Source of the DNA: Desulfobacterales bacterium | GTDB lineage: Bacteria > Desulfobacterota > Desulfobacteria > Desulfobacterales > Desulfobacteraceae | Length of the DNA: 6,764 nucleotides | Reading direction: 5' to 3' | Assembly: GCA_022361135.1 (NCBI GenBank) | Contig: JAKSBM010000738.1 | Coordinates: forward strand, 1-6,764 | In this document: positions 1-5,763 of the stretch, in pieces | Numbering within the stretch: position 1 is the stretch's first letter | Layout of the letters: every line of letters begins with the position of its first letter | The notes under the pieces: generated by a model | The model's input: the letters and a program-made list of their open reading frames with translations, nothing else | Database searches by the model: none | What the model was told of the DNA's origin: nothing | Made by a program: the position numbers and the translations under genes

Positions 1-1113
1 GGCCGGGTGGGGCTTAAGGGAACCGACGGCCTGGTGGACCGGGCCCTGGCACTGGGGGCAATCCCCCGGGCCGGGGCCAAGGCCGCCCGGGCCCTGGCCT
101 GCCTGGATGAAAAATTTTCCGGAGCCCTAGAGCTGGGAACCCCGGCCGGGGCCATGGGGGCAGATGTGGCCCGGGATGCTGGTGTCACCGCCACCCCGGT
201 TCCCCTGGCCGACTTCCATTCCGCCCTGAACCCGAATCATTCCGATCCCCCCCCGGCAACAACCCCCTCCACCCGGGCCCGGGACACCCGGCAGGCGGCC
301 CGGACCCTGGTGGAGATGGGGGTGGATCTCATCCTCTTTGCCGGGGGGGACGGCACGGCCCGGGATGTTTGCGAGGCCGTGGGGCCCCGGGTGCCGGTCA
401 TCGGCATCCCCGCCGGGGTGAAGATCCATTCCCCGGTCTTTGCCCGGACCCCGGAGGCGGCCGGGGAGCTGGCCGCCCTTTTCCTGGCCGGTCAGGTGAA
501 GACCACCTCGGAGCAGGAGGTCCTGGACATTGACGAGGATGCCTACCGGGAGGGGCGGGTCACCACCCGTCTCTTCGGCTACCTCATGGTTCCCGACTCC
601 GGGACCCGGACCCAGGGGCGCAAGGCCGGCACCCCGGTGACCGAGCGGGCGGCCCAGAATCTCATTTCCCTCTCCATTGTGGATGACATGATGGAAGACT
701 GGATTTACCTCATTGGCCCGGGCACCACCATTGCCCCGGTCATGGAAAACCTCGGCCTGGAAAACAGTCTGTTGGGGGTGGACATTGTCCAAAATGGAAA
801 ACTCATCCTCAAGGATGCCTCGGAAGCCCAGATCCTAGGGGCCGTTTCCCGGATTCCCCACAAGATCGTCATCACCCCCATTGGCGGCCAGGGCTATCTC
901 TTTGGCCGGGGAAACCACCAGTTCAGCCCCCGGGTGATCCAGGGGGCGGGGCGGGAGAATATCATCGTGGGGGCCACCCTCCAGAAGATCGGCAGTTTCC
1001 GTGGGCGGCCCTTCAGCGTGGACACGGGGGAACCGGAAACCGACCGGCTCCTTAAGGGCTATATCCGGGTGGTCACCGGACACCGCCAGGAAATGGTCCA
1101 TCCCATCCAATAG
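1..1113 (+). CDS. ATP-NAD kinase / AcoX-like family protein, 5' partial
   Basis: A cytoplasmic GGDGT kinase-fold protein of the predicted ATP- or polyphosphate-dependent NAD kinase group (COG3199), related to AcoX of acetoin gene clusters. The expected reaction is phosphorylation of NAD to NADP, but the true substrate of this branch is poorly established. Visible motifs are GGDGT at 343-357 (nucleotide-binding loop), followed by the family-typical IPAGVKIHS; GPGTT at 715-729; and PIGGQGYLFGRGN near 874-912. The reading frame is open to base 1 and begins Gly-Arg-Val-Gly-Leu-Lys-Gly-Thr-Asp-Gly. This matches the segment that follows the N-terminal 'VNPIAGMGG' strand in family members, so roughly 10-15 residues are missing. 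The GTG at 7 is an internal valine, not a start. A Pro/Thr-rich linker (about 190-280) precedes GGDGT. It is the only gene on its side before a 187-base gap. The family call is firm; the substrate is uncertain. Confidence 0.88.
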   Translation, partial: GRVGLKGTDGLVDRALALGAIPRAGAKAARALACLDEKFSGALELGTPAGAMGADVARDAGVTATPVPLADFHSALNPNHSDPPPATTPSTRARDTRQAARTLVEMGVDLILFAGGDGTARDVCEAVGPRVPVIGIPAGVKIHSPVFARTPEAAGELAALFLAGQVKTTSEQEVLDIDEDAYREGRVTTRLFGYLMVPDSGTRTQGRKAGTPVTERAAQNLISLSIVDDMMEDWIYLIGPGTTIAPVMENLGLENSLLGVDIVQNGKLILKDASEAQILGAVSRIPHKIVITPIGGQGYLFGRGNHQFSPRVIQGAGRENIIVGATLQKIGSFRGRPFSVDTGEPETDRLLKGYIRVVTGHRQEMVHPIQ

Positions 1114-1144
1114 CAAGCGCAGAAAATGGTTTTGAACACGGGTT

Positions 1145-1197
1145 ACCGGTGAAGTGGGATGCCGGCGCCATGGTTGAGCGACCACCCCACCGCCGGT
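1145..1197 (+). other. imperfect GC-rich hairpin downstream of the kinase gene
   Basis: This hairpin sits in the 187-base gap between the NAD-kinase-like gene and the hub-domain gene, about 31 bases past the stop codon. The left arm at 1145-1151 (ACCGGTG) pairs with 1191-1197 (CGCCGGT), including one G-T pair. After a two-base bulge, GTGGG at 1154-1158 pairs with CCCAC at 1186-1190. No T-run follows, so it is not a textbook intrinsic terminator. It may still mark the 3' end of the first transcript. The rest of the gap holds a weak TTGACC (1203-1208) without a convincing -10 box, and the Shine-Dalgarno AAAGGA (1284-1289) of the next gene. I see no small gene in the gap. Confidence 0.3.
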
Positions 1198-1300
1198 CCC
1201 CATTGACCCGTTTCCATCTCGGGCATGGTAAATTTTCGTTTTCAAACTGCTCTGTCTTGAGACTTTCATCAACCGTTATCCATAAAGGACCGATTGCCCC

Positions 1301-1687
1301 ATGTCCCCTGAAATGTGCCAAGTGCGGGAAGTGGAAACCTGCCTCATGGATCTTCTCCATTCTGTTCAGCAGGCCGATATTGAAACCTATTTGTCACGGG
1401 TCTCCCCGGAGGTGTCCTGCTTTGAGCCGGAAAGCCGGGGCCACCTCCTCCGGGGGCTGGGCCTCCACCGCTTTTTGGTGGAAGCGGCCCGGCCCGTTGA
1501 AAAATACCACATTGAGTTGGTGGATCCCTTGATCCGGGTGGGCAAGGACATGGCCTATGTGGCCTATACCCTCCATTTAACCGAGTTGGACGGGGGGAAA
1601 CAGGCCCAATTGACGGCGGAGAATGTCACCCGGATCTTCCAGCGGGAGGACGGGGGATGGAAGATGGTTCATTTCCACCGGTCCTGA
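1301..1687 (+). CDS. SnoaL/NTF2-fold protein resembling the CaMKII association (hub) domain
   Basis: A small cytoplasmic protein of 128 residues. The full length matches one association domain of calcium/calmodulin-dependent protein kinase II (CaMKII_AD, within the SnoaL/NTF2-like fold). It has no kinase domain, signal peptide or membrane segment. The match is visible at three points: CFEPE at residues 40-44 followed by G(H)LL-RGL and LHRF at 55-58 (CaMKII has FEPEALGNLVEGLDFHRF); AYTLHLTELD at 88-97; and the ending KMVHFHRS at 121-128 (CaMKII QIVHFHRSG). Eukaryotic hubs assemble into rings of 12-14 subunits; stand-alone bacterial forms have the same small alpha+beta cone fold and unknown roles. 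The ATG start is supported by AAAGGA at 1284-1289, 11 bases upstream. The gene stands alone, 187 bases after the kinase-like gene and tail to tail with the histidine kinase. The fold and family are confident; no enzymatic function is claimed. Confidence 0.85.
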   Translation: MSPEMCQVREVETCLMDLLHSVQQADIETYLSRVSPEVSCFEPESRGHLLRGLGLHRFLVEAARPVEKYHIELVDPLIRVGKDMAYVAYTLHLTELDGGKQAQLTAENVTRIFQREDGGWKMVHFHRS

Positions 1688-1740
1688 GACCATGGCGGGG
1701 GGATTGGCTGCCCATTGAATCTGTTGGGGATATGCCCTTT

Positions 1741-4434
1741 TCATTTAATGCGCGGGGGATCGTCCTTTCTCCGGGTATATACCGGGAGGGTGGGCTGGGT
1801 GCCGGCGCTGGCCGTCAGGGCCATGGGTTCCAGGGCATGCTGGATCATGGTGGCCATTTCCTGGCGGAGGATGGGTTTGGACAAAAAGCCCCGGATGCCG
1901 ATGCTGGCGGCCTTTTCCCGTGTCATGGATTCGGAATAGCCCGTGCAGAGGATGATGGGCGTGTCCGGCCGGACGGCCATGATGTTTTCCGCCAATTGGT
2001 AGCCGGTCATGCCGGGCATGGTCATGTCGGTGATGATGAGGTCAAAGTCCCGGGGGCGGGCCTTGAATAGTTCCAATGCTTTGTTGCTCCGGGTTTCCGT
2101 GGTGACCTGGTAGCCCATGCGGGTGAGCATGGCATCCATCATCTGGACGATCATGGGTTCGTCGTCCACCACCATGATATGGCCCCGGCCCAGGAGGGGA
2201 AAATCCGAATTGCGGACGTCCAGGGGTTCCTGGAGACGGTTCCGGGTCAGGGGAAGGAGGACCACGAAGCGGCTGCCCGATCCCACCCAGCTTCTGACCC
2301 CAATGTGGCCCCCGTGGGAGCGGACAATGCCCTGGACCATGGAAAGCCCCAGTCCGGTCCCCTTGCCCTTGTCCTTGGTGGTGAAATAGGGGTGGAAAAT
2401 CTGGTCCAGCACGGCCGGTGCCATGCCCGGCCCGGTGTCGGAAACCGTGATGCGGGCGTATTCTCCCGGGTCGATTTTCATTTTTCGCACATCCCAGGGG
2501 GTGAGTTGGATGGTCCGTAATTGCACGGTGAGCACCCCGCCATCCTCCTCCATGGCGTGGAAGGCATTGGTGCACAGGTTCATGATCACCTGGTGGATCT
2601 GGATGGCATTGCCCAGGATCTGGCCGTCGGATTCCTCAATATCATCCTGGATGAGGATGGTGGAGGGAAGGGTGGATTCCACCAGTTTCAATGCTTCCCG
2701 GGTCACTTCATGGACCCATACCCCTTCCAATTCGGTTTCATTTCTCCGGCTGTAGGTGAGGATGCGTTTCACCAGGGCCCGGGCCCTTTGGGTGGCATCC
2801 ATGATTTTGCCCAGGTAATCCCATTGGATGGTTCCTTTGGGGGTCTCCAGCTGGAGGAGTTCGGTGTAGCCGGAAATGGGGAAGAGGATATTGTTAAAAT
2901 CATGGGCAATGCCCCCGGAAAGGGTGCCGATGGATTCCATTTTCTGGGCCTGGAGGAGTTGGAGTTCCAAATCCCGCCGTTTTTCCTCGATGGTTTTTTC
3001 GTGGGTGATGTCGTGTACAATGACCTGGATTTGTTTTTTTTCATCGTGGGTGAAACGGGAAAAGGTCACGGCCCCGTACCATTGGCTGTCATCCCCCCGC
3101 AGGAAAATCCATTCAAAGGACACCCGGCCCACCTCCATGCAGGTGGCGGTGTGGGAGGCAATGCCCTGGTTCGATGACAACTCTTCGGATTGGGAGGGGG
3201 GGGAAAAGGCCTCCAGGGGGAGGTGGGTCATTTCTTCGGGGGTATGGTGGCCAAAGAGGGAGAGGGCGGCCTGGTTGCAGTCCCGGCAGAGGCCGGTTTC
3301 CGCATCCAGGACCAGCATGGCCGCCGGGGAGTCGGCAAAGAGGATTCGGTTGTATGCCTCCCGCTGGGTGAGGGCCTGGGCCATCTGGTGGGCATCCCGG
3401 GCAAATTCCCGTAATTCGGTGATGTCCGATTCCGGCCAGGGGTCCAAGACTTCGCCGCTGGTGATCCGCCGGAGGTGGCCGGCCAGGTTCTCAAAGCGGT
3501 CGGCCATGCGGTTGGCAAATATCATGGCAAAGCAGATACCGGCACAGAGGGTGAGGATCATGGCGGCGATGAGGATGAGGAAGGTGGTTTTAATGGGATT
3601 GTACACGTGGATTGATGGGGTGAGGACCATGATATACCATTGAATGTTGCGGATTCTCATGGCCGTTCCCACCATGGGGATTCCTTCGAATTCAAATGCA
3701 TCGCAGCTGGTGGGGTTGGCCTGGGCCAGGGCCTTTTTCACCAGGGGAAGATGGTTCAGGTTGACCTGGTGGGCCGTGAGGCTTCCGTCGGGGTCGGCAA
3801 TGACCTGTCCCCGTTGGTCCAGGATGAGGATGCGCTGCCCTTTCTCCGTGGCCATATCGGTGAGGAATTGACTGAGTTGGGCCAGATTGATTTCCCCCAA
3901 AAGCATCCGCTTGCCGCAGGGGATGCCCAATCCCACGGAGATCCCCGAGCCCACCAGGGGGAGGTAGGTGAGGGTCCAGGTGGATTCTTGTTTTGCCATG
4001 ACTTCCTTGAACACCCAGTGGCGGGAAATGTCAAATCCCATGAGGTCCTGTTTTTGCCCTAGGTTTGGGTTGCGGATGACCAGGTTCTCAAAGCGTCCGT
4101 CTTGGCCAATGAGGTAGATGGCCTTGAGGCTGTCCGAAGCATCCAGGTTGGCCCGGAGGATGGCGGTTTCCTCTTCCCGGGGCAGGTTCCCCCAGAGCAG
4201 GCGCTGGGCCGAGTGGTTCAGCATGAGGCGGTAGGTGCTCAAATGGTTTTCCACCCGGGCGGCAATGGATGTGGAAAGGTGGGCCTGGTCCCCCTTAACC
4301 TGTTTTTTGACATTGGGGGCCACAAAGGTGCCCACCAGGATGCAGAGGAGGATGAAGGGGAATAGGGCGATGAGCAGGGAATGGAGTCCCAGGATTTGTC
4401 GAATATGTCTCTGGCCTTTTGGGGGGGCGGGCAT
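1741..4434 (-). CDS. hybrid sensor histidine kinase (Cache-HAMP-PAS-HisKA-HATPase-REC)
   Basis: An inner-membrane sensor kinase of 897 residues that autophosphorylates a histidine and passes the phosphate to its own receiver. Order: transmembrane helix 1 (about 19-40); periplasmic double-Cache-like domain (about 42-275, second half with ILILDQRGQVIADPDG); helix 2 (about 281-306); HAMP-like linker (to about 358); PAS domain (about 359-478); short coiled linker; HisKA with IAHDFNN, phospho-acceptor His511; HATPase with N-box NLCTNAFHAM (Asn623), G1 DTGPGM (666-671) and G2 GKGTGLGLS (690-698); receiver with acidic pair Asp757-Asp758, phospho-acceptor Asp803 (ITDMTMPG), Thr831 and Lys853; then a tail of about 30 residues. 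All catalytic residues are present. The ATG at 4434 is chosen because AGGAG lies seven bases upstream; an in-frame ATG at 4500 would overlap the preceding gene by 65 bases and lacks such support. The gene follows the binding-protein gene by one base, so the ligand is probably presented by that protein. Having no DNA-binding output, it needs an HPt or response-regulator partner encoded elsewhere. Confidence 0.93.
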   Translation of the reverse strand: MPAPPKGQRHIRQILGLHSLLIALFPFILLCILVGTFVAPNVKKQVKGDQAHLSTSIAARVENHLSTYRLMLNHSAQRLLWGNLPREEETAILRANLDASDSLKAIYLIGQDGRFENLVIRNPNLGQKQDLMGFDISRHWVFKEVMAKQESTWTLTYLPLVGSGISVGLGIPCGKRMLLGEINLAQLSQFLTDMATEKGQRILILDQRGQVIADPDGSLTAHQVNLNHLPLVKKALAQANPTSCDAFEFEGIPMVGTAMRIRNIQWYIMVLTPSIHVYNPIKTTFLILIAAMILTLCAGICFAMIFANRMADRFENLAGHLRRITSGEVLDPWPESDITELREFARDAHQMAQALTQREAYNRILFADSPAAMLVLDAETGLCRDCNQAALSLFGHHTPEEMTHLPLEAFSPPSQSEELSSNQGIASHTATCMEVGRVSFEWIFLRGDDSQWYGAVTFSRFTHDEKKQIQVIVHDITHEKTIEEKRRDLELQLLQAQKMESIGTLSGGIAHDFNNILFPISGYTELLQLETPKGTIQWDYLGKIMDATQRARALVKRILTYSRRNETELEGVWVHEVTREALKLVESTLPSTILIQDDIEESDGQILGNAIQIHQVIMNLCTNAFHAMEEDGGVLTVQLRTIQLTPWDVRKMKIDPGEYARITVSDTGPGMAPAVLDQIFHPYFTTKDKGKGTGLGLSMVQGIVRSHGGHIGVRSWVGSGSRFVVLLPLTRNRLQEPLDVRNSDFPLLGRGHIMVVDDEPMIVQMMDAMLTRMGYQVTTETRSNKALELFKARPRDFDLIITDMTMPGMTGYQLAENIMAVRPDTPIILCTGYSESMTREKAASIGIRGFLSKPILRQEMATMIQHALEPMALTASAGTQPTLPVYTRRKDDPPRIK

Positions 4435-4435
4435 C

Positions 4436-5560
4436 TTAATTCTCCTGGGCATGGTAGGTTCCGTCGATGATCTGGAAGATGAAACTGTCCCGATCCGCAT
4501 CCCCGTATGGGTTTAAGGTGATTTTTTGCTGCAGGCCCTGGTATTGCCCCGGGGAGAGAATCCGCTGCTTGAGGTTTTGTTCGCCGTCGGCCCTGAGGAA
4601 GGCATCCAGGACGATGCTGGTGGCGTCGTAGGCGGTGACACTGGCAAAAATGGCTTTTTTTCCGAATCGTTTTTCAAACCGGGCGCAGAATGCCTTATAT
4701 CGAGGGGAGGTATCGTTCCGATCCACGAATTGGGTAATATAGGCCCGGTTTCTGGCATTGCCCGCCACCCGCTCCATGGAGTCGGTGGAGGCCCATTCAC
4801 TCATGGCAATGATAATCTTTGGGGCCAGTTTCCGAATCTGCTGGCAGATGATGCCGGCATCCACGGCATTGGTGACGATGAGGATGCCGTCGGGCCGTTT
4901 CTCCAACAGGGCTTTGACTGCATCATAGAAGACGGCATTGTCGTGGGAAACATAGGCGTGGCGGGCCACGATTTGTCCCCCCAGATCATTGAACCGGCCC
5001 TGGAAATGGCCCAGCCAGTCTTCGGTGTAGGCCCGGTTACCGATGTCGTAAATGGCGGCCACGCGTTTGACCCCCAGGCGGGTGTATTGGAAATCGGCAA
5101 ATCGAATGGCATATTGGCGGGTGGTGGAAAGGACCCGGATGAATTGGTCGTTGATGCCCTCCAGCCGGGTGGTGGTGGCCGTGGGGCTGACCAGCAGGGT
5201 ATTGGGAACCCCGGCCCGGGTGGTCAGGGCCATGGCAATGCTGGAGGTCATGGGGCCGATGATGACCTTGACACCCTTGTTGTGGAGTTCCTTGACCGCG
5301 GAAATGGCGGTTTCCGGATCCTGGCCGTCGTCCCGGGAGATGAGGCGGACGGGCTGGCCAAAGAGGCCGCCCTTGCGATTCCGGTCCTCCACGGCCAGGA
5401 GGGCCCCATTGCGTCCGGCCACGCCCAGGTCGCCGCTGCGCCCGGACATGCCGCCCAGGAATCCGATGGTGACCGGGGTTTCCGGGCTGGATGAATGAAA
5501 AATAAAGATGGCGGATAAGGTGGCCAGGGCTGCGACGAAAATAGAAAACAGCGATTTCAT
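4436..5560 (-). CDS. periplasmic type-1 substrate-binding protein, branched-chain amino acid type (Peripla_BP_6)
   Basis: A 374-residue exported ligand-binding protein of the Leu/Ile/Val-binding superfamily (two-lobed Venus-flytrap fold). Residues 1-21 form a hydrophobic export signal (MKSLFSIFVAALATLSAIFI). There is no lipobox cysteine, so it is either cleaved to a soluble periplasmic form or kept as an N-terminal anchor. Typical landmarks follow: VTIGFLGGMSGRSGDLG (30-46), GALLAVEDRNRKGGLFGQPV (52-71), IGPMTSSIAMAL (101-112), LLVSPTATTTRLEG (122-135), then a second lobe starting at GVKRVAAIYD (163-172). The ATG is supported by AAGGG at 5568-5572, seven bases upstream. In ABC importers this protein delivers amino acids or similar ligands to LivHMGF-type components. 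None is encoded here; the next gene, one base away, is a Cache hybrid histidine kinase. A sensory receptor role is therefore inferred. The ligand cannot be read from the sequence. Confidence 0.92.
   Translation of the reverse strand: MKSLFSIFVAALATLSAIFIFHSSSPETPVTIGFLGGMSGRSGDLGVAGRNGALLAVEDRNRKGGLFGQPVRLISRDDGQDPETAISAVKELHNKGVKVIIGPMTSSIAMALTTRAGVPNTLLVSPTATTTRLEGINDQFIRVLSTTRQYAIRFADFQYTRLGVKRVAAIYDIGNRAYTEDWLGHFQGRFNDLGGQIVARHAYVSHDNAVFYDAVKALLEKRPDGILIVTNAVDAGIICQQIRKLAPKIIIAMSEWASTDSMERVAGNARNRAYITQFVDRNDTSPRYKAFCARFEKRFGKKAIFASVTAYDATSIVLDAFLRADGEQNLKQRILSPGQYQGLQQKITLNPYGDADRDSFIFQIIDGTYHAQEN
4442..4446 (-). promoter_or_regulatory. Shine-Dalgarno AGGAG that fixes the histidine kinase start
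   Basis: On the minus strand AGGAG lies inside the last codons (Gln-Glu) of the substrate-binding protein, followed by AATTAAG and then ATG at 4434. The seven-base spacing is ideal. The stop TAA of the upstream gene falls between this site and the start codon, so ribosomes ending the binding protein can re-initiate directly on the kinase. This indicates translational coupling and argues against the longer start at 4500. Confidence 0.8.
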
Positions 5561-5626
5561 GGGTGTACCCTTGGGAAATGGGGTTGATATCGTGAAAACC
5601 GTCCGTCAATTCATCGTAATCCAAGT

Positions 5627-5655
5627 ACTATACGACTAATCGGGTTAAAAAATAA
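5627..5655 (-). promoter_or_regulatory. possible promoter of the binding protein-kinase operon
   Basis: On the minus strand a TATAGT (5632 to 5627) resembles a sigma-70 -10 box. The hexamer 17 bases upstream (TTATTT, 5655 to 5650) is a poor -35 box and lies within the T-rich tail of the preceding terminator. If used, it would give a leader of about 60 bases before the ATG at 5560. A TTGACG at 5609-5604 also looks like a -35 box but lacks a -10 box at proper spacing. This is a weak assignment, based only on position and box similarity. Confidence 0.22.
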
Positions 5656-5682
5656 AGTAAAAATCCCACCGGTATGGTGGGA
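5647..5682 (-). terminator. intrinsic terminator of the acyl-CoA dehydrogenase transcript
   Basis: Read on the minus strand, a seven-base-pair stem TCCCACC / GGTGGGA (5682-5676 with 5670-5664) closes a five-base loop. It is followed directly by TTTTT, then ACTTT, then ATTTTTT down to 5647. Stem plus U-rich tail is the classical Rho-independent pattern. It lies about 80 bases beyond the acyl-CoA dehydrogenase stop and ahead of the binding-protein gene, so these same-strand genes are probably separate transcription units. Confidence 0.75.
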
Positions 5683-5726
5683 AATTTGTGGGGTGGAAAT
5701 TGAGAAGGAAAATGGGCGGTGAATCG

Positions 5727-5753
5727 GGGGCGATGCCGGATCGGCATCGCCCC
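5727..5753 (-). other. perfect 12-bp GC-rich stem-loop just after the acyl-CoA dehydrogenase gene
   Basis: GGGGCGATGCCG at 5727-5738 is the exact reverse complement of CGGCATCGCCCC at 5742-5753, leaving a three-base loop. It begins 10 bases past the stop codon of the acyl-CoA dehydrogenase gene. No U-tract follows on the minus strand, so by itself it is not a canonical terminator. Together with the U-tailed hairpin at 5647-5682 it may form a tandem termination or mRNA 3'-end protection region. Confidence 0.6.
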
Positions 5754-5763
5754 GTGGGGGGAG

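Noticed and set aside
7..9. GTG at 7 as the start of the NAD-kinase-like gene
   Set aside because: The frame is open to base 1 and the upstream Gly-Arg fits the family's conserved N-terminal glycine-rich segment, so the gene is cut by the window edge.
127..792. 221-residue open frame on the minus strand opposite the NAD-kinase-like gene
   Set aside because: It is Pro/Gly/His-rich low-complexity sequence with no family motif; a GC-bias shadow of the real gene.
1149..1532. 127-residue plus-strand frame overlapping the hub-domain gene
   Set aside because: It is in a different frame from the CaMKII_AD match, has no ribosome binding site, and has no family resemblance.
1719..1740. Possible bidirectional terminator in the convergent gap (GGGGATATGCCC then TTTT)
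   Set aside because: Only about three base pairs can form; too weak to call.
2876..3643. 255-residue plus-strand open frame opposite the kinase
   Set aside because: It has unusual Trp/Arg/Ser-rich composition, no motif, and lies opposite well-defined PAS and HisKA domains.
4435..4500. Longer kinase start at ATG 4500 (22 extra residues)
   Set aside because: It would overlap the binding-protein gene by 65 bases, adds a Ser-rich non-family segment, and has no ribosome binding site; ATG 4434 has an ideally spaced AGGAG.
4526..5494. 322-residue open frame on the plus strand opposite the binding-protein gene
   Set aside because: It is Gly/Asp/His-rich with no recognisable domain, and the opposite strand has clear Peripla_BP_6 features; a shadow frame.
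5490..5560. Lipoprotein signal on the binding protein
   Set aside because: There is no cysteine near the end of the hydrophobic segment, so no lipobox.
5584..5609. Promoter TTGACG with TATCAA upstream of the binding-protein gene
   Set aside because: The spacing is only 14 bases, well short of the usual 16-18.
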